A stretch of DNA of 41,731 nt. Source: Chlamydomonas sphaeroides. Taxonomy: Eukaryota > Chlorophyta > Chlorophyceae > Chlamydomonadales > Chlamydomonadaceae. The stretch covers positions 1,791 through 43,521 of the forward strand of contig BDDC01000709.1 of NCBI GenBank assembly GCA_001662425.1, in the 5' to 3' direction. A program made the translations under genes and the position numbers. The first letter of the stretch is position 1, and each line of letters opens with the position of its first letter. Positions 36,601-39,304 of this stretch are shown here, piece after piece. A model generated the notes under the pieces. It ran no database searches. It saw nothing but the letters and a program-made list of their open reading frames with translations, and had not been told where the DNA came from.

Positions 36601-37254
36601 GATTGGATCGACACGCACCACCTCTGGCTGCCGTGCGGCCCAGGCCAAGCCATAGTCCAGGTGCTGCGGTGCACGGCGGCAGGTGGGGAGGGATTGAGCT
36701 TGGCTTAGAGGCACAGCACGCGAGGCCAGGAGGCGTGTGTCCACCCATCCGCTGCAGAGTTGCCGTGACACCAGCAGGTGACATGTGTGCCTTCCCAGCC
36801 TCTTCACACCTAGCCAAGCACACACCTGCTCGCACAGGTGGAGCTGCAGGTCTGGGGAGGGCTCCCCTTGCAGGCTGGGCGCAGCAGTGGTGACCCGCGG
36901 CCAGCACGCCTCGCCCCCGCCAGCCGGCAGTCCGAGAGCCTGGCCAAGCCGAGCTTGCCATGCGCCCGTCAGCTGCTCCCTCTCTCCAACAGACAGCGCA
37001 GGGTCCAGCGCAATGTCGCCCGCAAACAGCAAGGCCGCAAGGCCGCCATGACCTGTGACGGGTCCAGCGACGCCTGCATCAGCTTCACTCGATGACACAA
37101 TACTGGCGCCGTGGGCTGCTGGCCATCCTGGACCTGCTGTGGCTCCTCCAGCTGACAGGAGAACAGCAGCTAATAGCACTGCTGCAAGCACGGTGGTAAA
37201 GGCTCCACTGACGAGGGGTCGTCGCCGTCGAAATATCTCTTGCGGTAGAGTCAT
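142..37254 (-). CDS. Giant modular secreted subtilase / multi-lectin gene (3' end beyond window)
   Basis: A multi-exon minus-strand gene model that starts with the ATG at 37252-37254 and is still coding at the left edge. Domain order is signal peptide, subtilase propeptide, S8 catalytic domain with PA insert, KP-43-type C-terminal barrel, beta-trefoil repeats, then about eight reiterated units (acidic Cys loop, GCS box, CGLY motif, B-lectin), with PAN, SUEL and jelly-roll modules interspersed. More than 80 exons were placed by GT-AG borders plus phase. Phases agree without a break over 28716-24473, 17549-16436, 15888-14467, 13542-12224, 6460-5773 and 4801-3795, and over 37254-29008 apart from one border near 33.4 kb. 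I saw no convincing terminal exon or new signal-peptide start inside the chain. What is inferred: that everything is one transcript. Unresolved joins (about 24.4-24.1, 22.9-22.7, 21.8-17.6, 16.4-15.9, 14.4-13.6, 12.2-12.0, 10.9-6.5 and 3.8-2.6 kb) leave room for several tandem genes. Confidence 0.5.
377..412. repeat. CA-rich microsatellite
   Basis: An imperfect (CA)n tract lies in the intron between the GCD-box exon (446-513) and the CGLY exon (142-286). Confidence 0.85.
695..2333. other. Stretch without a supported exon
   Basis: By comparison with units 1-4 this 1.6 kb should hold the CGLY and lectin exons of unit 7, but I found no segment with both splice borders and a matching motif. The ORFs present are short and overlap on both strands. 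Confidence 0.4.
2334..2986 (-). CDS. Unit 7: Cys loop, VCID exon and GCS box
   Basis: Exon 2948-2986 (tentative) reads VTFCTGGTASVAD, leaving before a Cys codon as at 11.1 kb. Exon 2570-2614 reads VCIDNSRGRRHVILS and exon 2334-2416 reads SRGCSTADVDTGFPWAPSW, then LCPSALPN. The last two join in phase 2. The 45-nt exon has the same length and phase as 26572-26616 of unit 2, and the box repeats SRGCS..D.DTG.P.AP...CP. The loop core (DGxxDW) between 2948 and 2614 was not found. Confidence 0.65.
2987..3794. other. Stretch without a supported exon
   Basis: No lectin, CGLY or box motif was recognised on the minus strand. A 248-codon plus-strand frame (2898-3644) has low-complexity, His/Ser/Thr-rich composition and is not supported. 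A short AT-rich island lies at about 3716-3760. Confidence 0.4.
3795..4801 (-). CDS. Unit 6: CGLY motif and B-lectin
   Basis: Exon 4640-4801 reads HVFGLTINPNEVC, LHCGLYRTPPRAG and DGWECNRLYSP. Exon 4479-4530 reads NRQFIFIVKNNGDNCIH. Exon 4000-4034 reads GWTVLATNTRA, and exon 3795-3858 reads GIGYAPFKLLLSDEGVLNLY. Phases 1, 2, 1, 2 all match. This is a complete cap plus lectin split into four small exons, with PFKLLLSDEGVLNLYN as a near-consensus beta-prism repeat. Confidence 0.75.
5146..5200 (-). CDS. Unit 6: start of a GCS-type box
   Basis: It reads TSERAVILSSKGCSHDPA with cgcag before it and gtgtgt after it, leaving in phase 1. ERAVILSSKGCS matches GALLSSESC and GVLLSTRSC of units 4 and 3. 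The TGxPxAPxxxCP half is absent from this exon and I could not place it at 4802-5145. The missing CE/D step between 5773 and 5200 may be another micro-exon. Confidence 0.5.
5773..6460 (-). CDS. Unit 5: B-lectin and WC / CGDGG loop
   Basis: Exon 6343-6460 reads MYRSNGALVTSSFNWG, then PFTLIVTDDG. Exon 6092-6154 reads YAELRNKNNDSSWSTRPSCD. Exon 5773-5849 reads PFGLWCRGENEIRKRVDCGD, then GGSFD. All phases match (2, 2, 1). It is a full lectin repeat followed directly by the C...WC...DCGDGGxxD segment, as at 15.0 and 11.1 kb. The loop has lost one Asp compared with CDGDG. Confidence 0.72.
6461..8398. other. Stretch without a supported exon
   Basis: The frame at about 6590-6690 on the minus strand contains SRLVLHQDGH, which resembles a lectin strand, but its borders could not be fixed. 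Otherwise nothing is recognisable. This may be large introns of unit 5 or a spacer between genes. Confidence 0.35.
8399..8474 (-). CDS. Unit 5: isolated B-lectin exon
   Basis: It reads GLLAGMLNLGTNEWLLWTND, with cag before it and gtacgg after it (entry phase 1, exit phase 2). N-EWLLWTND parallels GEWLFWSNGT of the unit 3 lectin. Neighbouring exons were not recognised. Confidence 0.5.
8716..9695 (-). CDS. Unit 5: jelly-roll (PA14-like) exons
   Basis: Exon 9601-9695 reads GIVGNNAFNWLGLTSGLGTE. Exon 9253-9329 reads GREYDFFIDFITPYTMDV. Exon 8716-8903 reads GDVYMDDVFVM, then NMRLGPGRHTLKV and MAVVRV. The run PYTMDV, D-x-YMDDVFVM, L-x-PGxHTLxV resembles the last strands of PA14 or CBM-like jelly-rolls (YTF, LYIDG, L-x-AGxHxLRVEY). 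Two of the junction phases are unresolved. This is a possible additional sugar-binding module, assigned only by pattern. Confidence 0.45.
9696..10505. other. Stretch without a supported exon
   Basis: No exon with both borders and a known motif. A minus-strand frame at about 10029-10070 reads MTGYPNANME before gtgtgg, but it lacks context. Several GCATGC-rich spots are present. Confidence 0.35.
10506..10780 (-). CDS. Unit 5: diverged GCS box and header (tentative)
   Basis: The segment starting at 10780 reads RGCCNGGSLLGAAGCGRSF, in the place expected for a GCS box but without TG.P.AP and CP. Exon 10506-10584 reads NGVYRASQKLGSKSVNCG and WRVPAGLG, comparable with GLYRLSRGSAPC of unit 1. Phase between the two is not resolved. 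This copy may be decayed. Confidence 0.4.
10948..11139 (-). CDS. WC / CNGDG acidic loop ending unit 4
   Basis: Exon 11080-11139 reads TCTRTIWCTHAGSAAIKAD and exon 10948-10971 (24 nt) reads CNGDGTLD, joined in phase 1. It parallels CTSNTIWCTHSG...DCDGDGVLD at 15.0 kb, including an intron close to the DC step. The first Asp of the loop is Asn. Confidence 0.72.
11214..12011 (-). CDS. Unit 4: further B-lectin repeats
   Basis: Exons are 11912-12011 (NMFVAKIKYSGLILQQ, then FVWSWYSN), 11673-11785 (MQSNGEFQIYGRGLA), 11501-11534 (RMVVGPSSKGVQ) and 11214-11262 (LAVVDRTGVKTWTSTE). From 12011 on, the phases agree. The first exon enters in phase 2 while the exon before it leaves in phase 0, so a small exon is missing between 12224 and 12011. 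For the last exon the acceptor GCGAG|CTG is favoured over the nearby cag because it keeps the frame. Confidence 0.7.
12224..13542 (-). CDS. Unit 4: B-lectin repeats
   Basis: Exons are 13480-13542 (MCNRIYSRNRAYVLIMMRDG), 13191-13280 (SLVLRTTREGWIPDAVRWSA), 12869-13025 (SLVVRKEGMWVLYNPDLTYS, then LYWSTG, PFTLRVDNGGAVQ), 12536-12590 (LVRSGEPADNLVWSSSW) and 12224-12294 (LYNVAVGLEESLHAY, then NADVST). Phases 2, 2, 0, 1, 0 are all consistent. The donor GTAG|gtttgt at 13480 was chosen because it preserves phase and completes DGSLVLR. These are two full beta-prism repeats with the SLVLR, PFTL and VW signatures. Confidence 0.75.
14008..14425 (-). CDS. Unit 4: header and CGLW segment (tentative borders)
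   Basis: From 14425 the frame reads DEGGTYLLGFKSEWASSC, comparable with GLYRLSRGSAPC of unit 1. It enters in the phase left by the 14467 exon, but its donor is unclear. Exon 14008-14067 reads CPDPMAPRCGLWPAPTDEL and leaves in phase 2, as needed by the exon at 13542, which opens MCNRIYS. Together they give the CGLY...CN cap, with Trp replacing Tyr. Confidence 0.45.
14467..14695 (-). CDS. Unit 4: 6-nt micro-exon (CE) and GCS-type box
   Basis: TGCGAG at 14690-14695 is flanked by cacgcag and gtatgt. It supplies the CE that all other units have between the acidic loop and the next segment (DRA, CE, D). Exon 14467-14572 then reads DSIGGRGALLSSESCNGG and TTGWPVAAASRCPVLWA, matching AARGVLLSTRSCS...TGWSYAP...CP of unit 3. 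The box exon is strong. The micro-exon rests on conservation of position, borders and phase 0/0, and is less certain. Confidence 0.66.
14714..14870. repeat. G-rich minisatellite (GGGCGGGGAAA units)
   Basis: The plus strand holds imperfect 11-bp units GGGCGGGGAAA at 14717-14780, then GGGCAGGGGC-type units at 14822-14862. Many runs of three or more G give clear G-quadruplex potential on the template strand of the minus-strand gene. It lies in the intron immediately before the 6-nt candidate micro-exon at 14690-14695. Confidence 0.85.
14897..15182 (-). CDS. WC / CDGDG acidic loop ending unit 3
   Basis: Exon 15162-15182 (21 nt, VSWTNKA), exon 14996-15055 (VACTSNTIWCTHSGTRPIQI) and exon 14897-14928 (DCDGDGVLDRA) join in phase 1, 1, 0. 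This is the best copy of the C-x5-WC...DCDGDGxxD segment. DxDGDGxxD is typical of single Ca-binding loops (EF-hand, dockerin, FG-GAP or TSP3 type). Flanking Cys residues suggest that it is a small disulphide-bonded knuckle, not a helix-loop-helix pair (inference). Confidence 0.72.
15307..15888 (-). CDS. B-lectin repeats before the fourth acidic loop
   Basis: Exon 15831-15888 reads SRRADGVWVALNEAGSEI. Exon 15526-15604 reads YPGSVGVIQTSGVG, then PFRLSRDGS. Exon 15307-15338 reads SGLLTIYNAKA. Phases are consistent if the middle exon starts at CACAGTACCC. The pattern PFxLxxDGxGLLxIYN is a classical beta-prism repeat. It completes the lectin part of a unit whose CGLY cap was not found; 15889-16435 holds no other exon I could support. 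Confidence 0.65.
16436..17549 (-). CDS. SUEL-type galactose/rhamnose-binding lectin domain
   Basis: Five exons chain with correct phases: 17489-17549 (GPACEGSPATLECPPGQTI), 17287-17329 (RILNALYGRTDINT), 17001-17041 (CGGPTPNTANTNC), 16700-16779 (SDQIQSWTESQCLGQQRCSV) and 16436-16487 (DPCPGTPKYAVYMFEC). These are the diagnostic SUEL (Gal_lectin) elements in order: CEG...LxCPxGxxI, AxYGRxD, NTNC, CxGxxxCxV, and DPCPGTxKYxxxxFxC. The fold binds galactosides or L-rhamnose in animal egg lectins and adhesion receptors. Here it sits between the PAN block and the fourth unit. Its recovery exon by exon is strong evidence that the minus-strand splicing model is right. Confidence 0.82.
17550..18152. other. 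Stretch without a supported exon
   Basis: Lies between the PAN duplication and the SUEL domain. I saw no PAN or lectin signature in any minus-strand frame with valid borders; it is probably intron. Confidence 0.4.
18322..18600 (-). CDS. PAN-like exon, copy B of a tandem duplication
   Basis: Almost identical to the exon at 19188-19472. It has GYRFERRLDTPGNDIDC, keeping the more usual D-x-PG-ND form of volvocine PAN-like modules, then MLADRC, CVGFVVF, CYKRAL and DDCTG. The acceptor region differs, with gcccag here against gctcag in copy A. Which copy, or both, is used in the mature message cannot be told from the sequence. Confidence 0.6.
18919..19030. repeat. 16-bp minisatellite, 7 units, at the duplication boundary
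   Basis: Seven consecutive units of AAAGCGGTGCACCAGG run from 18919 to 19030; unit 4 has taaacc and unit 7 has aaaac. The equivalent position of the other copy (about 18153) has a single GGTGCACCAGG. The array therefore expanded at the edge of the duplicated block. The unit length is not a multiple of three and it lies between exons. Confidence 0.92.
19188..19472 (-). CDS. PAN-like exon, copy A of a tandem duplication
   Basis: The frame reads QCPPLVLGYRFERRLDVPRN, DIDC, then MLADRCATWPLAACVGFVVF and SGRTVCYKRAL, DDCTG. GYRF..D.P..DI followed by C......CVGF....G..CYK is the same PAN-like pattern as the upstream exons. The acceptor is either of two AG sites at about 19467 and 19472; only the first is shared with copy B. 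The donor is at ACAG|gttcct or at GCAG|gtacca, both phase 1. Relative to copy B, changes fall at the DVPR positions and at one Val/Met position. Confidence 0.62.
19513..20158. other. Stretch without a supported exon
   Basis: Lies between PAN exons. Nothing recognisable on either strand. A missing exon is expected if copy A uses its phase 2 acceptor, because the previous exon leaves in phase 0. Confidence 0.4.
20159..21039 (-). CDS. PAN/Apple-like exons
   Basis: Exon 20873-21039 reads NAIAVYNGVASGVQCGQLCR, then DCVAWERRTTDGLCRLKRE, which is the C..LC...P.CVAWE....G.C.L pattern of PAN/Apple domains. Exon 20325-20407 reads QCPSLPGYRFLQGMDSPGTD and exon 20159-20230 reads NGLTGPNKPGGLYNALKNAC, then NERW. 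These give the start of a second module: GYRF, DSPGxD, then the Cys helix. The last two join in phase 0. A phase 0 to 1 mismatch before 20407 suggests a missed exon at 20410-20870. PAN domains bind proteins or glycans in secreted proteins. Confidence 0.62.
21657..21740. repeat. 12-bp minisatellite, 7 units (CTTAGATGCATG)
   Basis: Four perfect copies of CTTAGATGCATG are followed by three variants (GTTTGGTGCATG, CTTTGATGCATG, CTTTGGTGCACG). It lies just downstream of the donor at 21789, inside an intron of the gene model. Its unit length is a multiple of three and the sense strand is open through it, but an upstream in-frame stop after the donor argues against translation. Confidence 0.9.
21790..22654 (-). 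CDS. Unit 3: CALY motif and B-lectin
   Basis: Exon 22555-22654 gives TVRCALYAAPP and DEWSEDW. Exon 22360-22409 gives HCNRIFSTSRGYALIMQ. Exon 22108-22229 gives RDGTLAVYTTV...ALVWSGG...NLVLTG, and exon 21790-21922 gives GEWLFWSNGTLSSGSM and PFTLSLLSTGIL. From 22654 down to 21790 the phases are 1, 0, 2, 0 and all match. The Gly of CGLY is Ala. The upstream border at 22654 is tentative, because the preceding exon ends in phase 1 and this one opens in phase 0. An 18-nt candidate exon at about 21312-21329 (QTWAGT) may finish the last lectin strand. Confidence 0.7.
22914..23245 (-). CDS. Unit 3: acidic loop and GCS-type box
   Basis: Exon 23202-23245 reads DGDLRLDLTCEDFA (entry phase 2, exit phase 1) and exon 22914-23015 reads AARGVLLSTRSCS, then DQTGWSYAPGTFCPMRF. 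These align position by position with CDSDGVYDWICDD and GCSLAETDTG...CPGQF of the other units: acidic loop, CED, then the box with TGW, AP and CP. The first box Gly is Ser here. Phases join correctly. The exon that should precede 23245, with the WC segment, was not found. Confidence 0.68.
23540..23571. repeat. Perfect 32-bp palindrome in an intron
   Basis: The left arm GACTTGGATCGCCTT (23541-23555) is followed at once by its exact reverse complement (23556-23570). One further C/G pair outside each arm also matches, so the whole 32 bp is self-complementary with no loop. It lies between the lectin exon ending at 23892 and the next coding exon at 23245, so it is intronic or spacer in the gene model. 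It could be a cruciform-forming site, a footprint of a small transposon or a protein-binding site. Nothing else around it points to a function. Confidence 0.85.
23892..24926 (-). CDS. Unit 2, second CGLY-type (CGLH) plus B-lectin
   Basis: Exon 24725-24926 reads VLAQLVSDAFTTCLPTTICD, then RRCGLHPVPAG, WACDKLWSPSRSHALVADPS. Exon 24473-24525 continues in phase with TPSSGTWSQVWSA. Exon 23892-24056 carries VVRPDGTLNVGG and PYRVTVSDDGFIAVQD, a further B-lectin repeat. The join from 24473 (phase 1) to 24056 (phase 0) does not match, so a small exon is missing between them; a possible one lies near 24290-24340. In this copy CGLY is CGLH. Confidence 0.68.
25176..26330 (-). CDS. Unit 2: GCS box, CGLY and B-lectin
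   Basis: Exons are 26251-26330 (SSRGCSLAETDTG, then APAAMCPGQF), 25762-26071 (103 codons; VVQGCGLYASLLP, DWPCNRLPSPNG, LLVILRDGRLVLYDT, AIWSHG, NLVLRR), 25573-25623 (DGAWQLVSNDGTVSGS), 25349-25410 (ITLAGIDASPFMLQ) and 25176-25250 (VTDSGQVVVLNARSQTVSS). Together they form GCS box, CGLY cap and two complete B-lectin repeats, with all five phases consistent. RDGRLVLYDT and SDGTVSG are the clearest beta-prism signatures of the window. Splitting one lectin repeat over three small exons is unusual compared with the single-exon version in unit 1. Confidence 0.75.
26572..26810 (-). CDS. WC / CDSDG acidic loop linking units 1 and 2
   Basis: Exon 26729-26810 reads ACPAPTASWCG...AQCDSDGVYD and exon 26572-26616 (45 nt, phase 2 to 2) reads WICDDTVAMRRGAVL. 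The CxSDGVxD core resembles the DxDGxxD loops of EF-hand, dockerin or thrombospondin type 3 repeats, or an isolated FG-GAP loop. It is framed by Cys on both sides. Calcium binding is an inference. Exon 2570-2614 at the far end of the locus has the same length, phase and position relative to the GCS box. Confidence 0.7.
27001..27704 (-). CDS. Unit 1, second CGLY-B-lectin pair
   Basis: Exon 27434-27704 begins VRVQLTSEANTVC, reaches SCGLYAAPLG and WGCDALFS, and runs into NLVLRVLPSGNVSLTNEA...IWST. Exon 27001-27206 completes the beta-prism: LLLTNTGGWLLVTVNG, then PFRMVVQAKG...VILNRAGKEAWSS. Phases join 27833 (phase 1), 27704 and 27206 (phase 2) without error. This shows that one unit holds two CGLY plus lectin segments. 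Lectin repeats here have degenerate QxDxNxVxY mannose sites, so sugar specificity cannot be read from sequence. Confidence 0.75.
27833..28716 (-). CDS. Unit 1: CED-GCS box, CGLY motif and B-lectin exon
   Basis: Exon 28594 to at least 28716 reads CEDPSG then GCSLADLRTGWPNAPASSCP. Exon 28358-28485 (phase 1 to 0) gives GLYRLSRGS, then VVRCGLYPSPTDDWDEDWQ. Exon 27833-28181 (116 codons) starts CNKIYSP and continues with two beta-prism repeats: LALVLHRDGVLALHR...VMWSA and FSLTVATQGFLTMANSAGNQ. These match the pattern of bulb-type mannose-binding (B_lectin) domains (LVLxxDGxLVL...xxVWS). The invariant CGLY...WxCN prefix directly before the lectin is not a family I recognise. It recurs in every later unit and probably adds a disulphide-stabilised cap to the lectin (inference). 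Confidence 0.72.
28717..28880. other. Assembly gap (164 N)
   Basis: A run of 164 unspecified bases lies inside the minus-strand gene. The exon on its right ends in phase 1 at 29008. On its left the frame is already open, with CEDPSG followed by a GCS box. In every other unit an acidic Cys loop (CDGDG type) precedes CED, so the gap most likely hides that exon and its flanking introns. The true gap length is unknown. Confidence 0.95.
29008..30613 (-). CDS. Exons 26-31: ricin-B-like beta-trefoil repeats
   Basis: Exons are 30440-30613, 30228-30417, 29992-30139, 29580-29776, 29343-29505 and 29008-29222. Each carries one or two Cys-framed repeats of the form C(L/M/W)...G..(I/L)-x-L-x-x-C......(F/V)-x-L. 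Examples are GLCWSAQG...VLAAC...MQFFLREY and GMCMQVAGG...LTAC...VRFYLRDM. This resembles the beta-trefoil carbohydrate-binding fold of R-type lectins, although the canonical QxW is replaced by FxL-like triplets. All six exons chain in phase directly onto the subtilase exons, so they belong to the same protein. The last exon ends at CTAT|gtacgt in phase 1, just before the sequence gap. The fold assignment is by pattern only. Confidence 0.6.
30691..32222 (-). CDS. Exons 19-25: end of catalytic domain and KP-43-type C-terminal barrel
   Basis: Exon 32117-32222 gives DGYYPKGYRG and TPSGALLKAVTIAGA. Exon 31899-31955 follows, then 31657-31799 with QGWGRMDLSGSLPL. Exon 31351-31471 has VLSWYDYPA and HLVNNLDLRYEV. 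Exon 31169-31284 has DNINNVERLRIIAP. Exon 30881-30985 has RWALAVVGHFTG, and 30691-30730 closes with GPFNPAYIQP. These are the characteristic strings of the beta-barrel that follows the catalytic domain in KP-43-like subtilases (LSW-D-P, LVNNLDL, N-NNVE, YALVV-G). All phases agree. The donor of the 31351 exon is ambiguous between two nearby gt sites. The protease part alone would be about 1000 residues long. Confidence 0.8.
32369..33514 (-). CDS. Exons 14-18: subtilase Ser region, with a 15-nt micro-exon
   Basis: The segment at 33219-33514 encodes AAFSGYGPTAADGRIKP, the S8 motif before the catalytic Ser. One splice border inside it (near 33375-33460) is unresolved. Exon 32904-32918 is only 15 nt and completes KP-DIVAPG across two junctions. 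Exon 32679-32732 gives QRITSASATAG, exon 32536-32571 ends in VDQ, and exon 32369-32429 gives GASAAVAQVAG then LLLMRQYFM. The last fills the place of GTSMATPxVAG: the Gly and the nucleophilic Ser are kept, while Met, Thr and Pro are replaced. The following LLLMRQYF is the usual helix. I infer that the enzyme may be active but diverged. It could also be a catalytically weak form. Confidence 0.75.
33530..34035 (-). CDS. Exons 11-13: PA (protease-associated) domain in the subtilase
   Basis: Exons are 33979-34035 (19 codons), 33840-33920 (27 codons) and 33530-33778 (83 codons), all in phase 0. The last carries the PA signature: GALVLVNTTARNCTLANRVN, then DAGAAGAIFIHSG. PA domains are inserted between the His/Asn and Ser parts of many subtilases and usually modulate substrate access or dimerisation. 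The position here, after TVGAT and before the FSGYGPT motif, fits that arrangement. N-x-T/S sequons suggest glycosylation in the secretory pathway (inference). Confidence 0.8.
34113..36368 (-). CDS. Exons 3-10: subtilase catalytic core (Asp, His, oxyanion Asn)
   Basis: Exons are 36286-36368, 36130-36163, 35663-35806, 35494-35532, 35102-35267, 34590-34837, 34395-34444 and 34113-34232, and every junction keeps phase. The catalytic Asp is in ITDTGVDM (about residue 214). His is in the junction-spanning GHGTF (about residue 280), where the usual second His of HGTH is Phe. The oxyanion-hole Asn lies in SASNNG (about residue 417). NVLTVGATMST follows, as in other S8 enzymes. Between them, the segments HRKVVQYTT and GAAPMARISVWDAG match the regions that flank the active-site helix in KP-43-like subtilases. 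Exon 3 ends in CAG followed by gcgcgt, so its intron appears to use a GC donor. This is the best-supported part of the window. It is predicted to be an extracellular serine endopeptidase. Confidence 0.85.
36552..37254 (-). CDS. Exons 1-2: signal peptide and subtilase propeptide
   Basis: Exon 1 (36826-37254, 143 codons) opens with a basic n-region containing RRRR, followed by an Ala/Leu/Val-rich hydrophobic stretch at about residues 18-40, which is a typical secretory signal. Exon 2 (36552-36663) encodes LAWAARQPEVVRVDP and ends in AQTLLQYG. This matches the end of the pro-region in KP-43-like eukaryotic subtilases, where a motif of the form W-x(4)-P-x-V-x-W/V-x-x-P precedes the mature enzyme. 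Exon 1 ends CAG|gtgtgt in phase 0 and exon 2 ends in phase 1. The start is the first Met of the open frame and gives the signal peptide directly. No convincing core promoter was recognised upstream. The long unspliced ORF through this region is partly intron read-through. Confidence 0.72.
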
Positions 37255-38400
37255 AGCCCTGCTAGGGGCCGGCGGAGGGTGTGGCCGAGGGTTTGACAGC
37301 GACCTTGTGGTTGCAGGTCACGAAGTCGCCTGCCATGCACCAAAAATGATTTTTGAGGGTTTATGGCTTGTCACGGCACTTGAAGACGAGCTGAGGCGGC
37401 CCCATGCGGTAGCAGGTGGGAGCGAGCGCACCGCCACCGACTTGCCTAGCTCACAGACCTCCACCAAGCAGTGCTAACTTCAATGCCCTGCAATGCTGCT
37501 GCCGTGCATGACAACTAGAAGAAAGTCGACAAGAGGAGCATAAATGAGCTGCTGCGACCGACCAAAGTCCTGCAACTACCAAATGCGCTATGAGTTGTGC
37601 CAATAGTCTGCTTCTGCATTAGCCCGCCATCATGTGCCACATCGCAGTGGGCGCACTAATTTTGCATGGTGAGGATGATGCGTGTCGTCTCTCGTTTATG
37701 GCATAAACGCATCTGAGCAGAGATGTCAGCCAACAATACTATAACGAGCCAAATTGGTGCGGAAAACAGTAGGGAAATCCAGCGAACTCGGTTACAACGA
37801 CGCCTGCACAAAGCCGCGCAAGCACGAGACAATTTTGCAACACCGCAATCACAAGCGCGAGCAGCACAGATACACCACGTCACGTTTGTCGTGCTCCTTG
37901 TCCTTCTCGGTTTTGCCGGTTTCTGCTGTGCATGGTATCAAACGAAACGCAAGTTCGCACCTTTCGGTCCCGTTCTCACTTTTTTATGAAACGTTTCCTT
38001 GACCTTCTATCATGATATTTGGCTCTCACGTGCTTTCAGAACGACCGGCAGGGGGCACATGGCAGGAGGCACATGGTAGCGAGGCAGTGGTCCGAGGTAG
38101 GGTGAGTCAACGGCATACTGTACTTTCGCTTTCTTTGGTGGCGACGGCTGCCGGCATCACTTAGCGCATGAGGAGTGGCGGAGCGGCGGAGCATAGACGC
38201 GGTCAAGCCGAGCCGCACTGCGTGCCGCCGCGGCAGACATGTGCGTGTACGTAATAACGGCAGAGCTGTCGAGAACATGCGCCACACCATGCAGACACAC
38301 CACGTTGAGCCTTCGCCGCACCCAGAGCAGCACCGGCGTGCACTTTCGCGTTCTTCGGTTGCACCTTTGCAGGCTACATAACAACTCGGAGTGGCTGGCA
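37255..38400. other. Upstream spacer of the protease gene
   Basis: This should contain the promoter of the minus-strand gene. Just upstream of the ATG (37258-37290) the sequence is GC-rich, with an AT-rich patch at about 37344-37363. The middle part (37650-38040) is clearly AT-richer than the rest of the window. It has small ORFs in both directions, which I do not support as genes. No TATA box or known element could be assigned with confidence. Confidence 0.4.
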
Positions 38401-39304
38401 CGACCAATTACTGCGCCTCATGGCCCTACTGGGCGGCAGGGGTGGGCCGCTGAGGGCGCCCCGGGGCGTCGCCAGCGACGGGTGCAGGAGGAGAAGCGGC
38501 GCCGGGGGAGCCAGCGCCGCCGCTGCCGCAAGTCCAGGGCCAAAGCCAATGGGCCTGGCCGGCAGCGACGCCGTAGCTGCGTGCCCGCACTGTCGCTGGT
38601 TGAGGGGGGCGAGCGGCGGCCGCGGGGGCTGGCAGCGCGGCTGCGCGGGGAGCAGGGGGGGAGCCGGAACGGAACGGGACGGAGCCGCCCGAACCACCCC
38701 TATCATCATATTCATTTTCTCAGTCCCAGTCCCTACGGACATGGGTTTGGCGTCCACCGAGTCAATCGGACTAGCGCCAGTGTCCGGTCTGCGACGTCCA
38801 CAACCTCCCGACAGCTGCACGTTGCGAAGCGGCTGCGGCAGCCGTCGCACCCGACACCGCATCTGCGCGAGTGAGGCCCCCGCCGGCCCAGGGGACCCTG
38901 GCTCCGCTGCAGAGGACTGTGGCGGGCCGCACGCTGCAGCGCCTGCTGGGCCGCCGCCTCGCTGCCGGGGTTAAGCTTGGGCGGTGGTGGCGGCGGGACT
39001 GCAAGGCACCGCGGCCGTTAGTGAGGGAGCCGGGCGCCGCCACGGGTCGTGGCACGCGCTCAGCCGAGCGGGATTTGGAGCAGGGGAGAAGGGGAAGGGC
39101 AGAAAGGAGGGGACGAACCACGAACGGTGAGGGTCGGACGGAGGCGCGTGCCGCTGTGGCGGCCGCTGCCACAGCTGTCGCTGCCCGGACGGCGGCCATC
39201 TCGGCATCAGCCCGCCTTCACAACAGCCACGGCAGCCGCCTCCGCTGCTGTGTCGGCCCGCACCTCCGCGGCGTTGGCGGCAGCCGCAGCAGCCGGCGCC
39301 AACC

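Noticed and set aside
36061..37254. 397-codon uninterrupted minus-strand ORF as a single-exon gene
   Set aside because: Only its first 143 codons are genuine exon 1. The rest reads through introns, while the subtilase motifs continue in other frames with clean GT/GC-AG borders.
37650..38040. AT-richer island as an organellar insertion or transposon
   Set aside because: Short, no recognisable organellar gene, no terminal repeats or target-site duplication found by eye.
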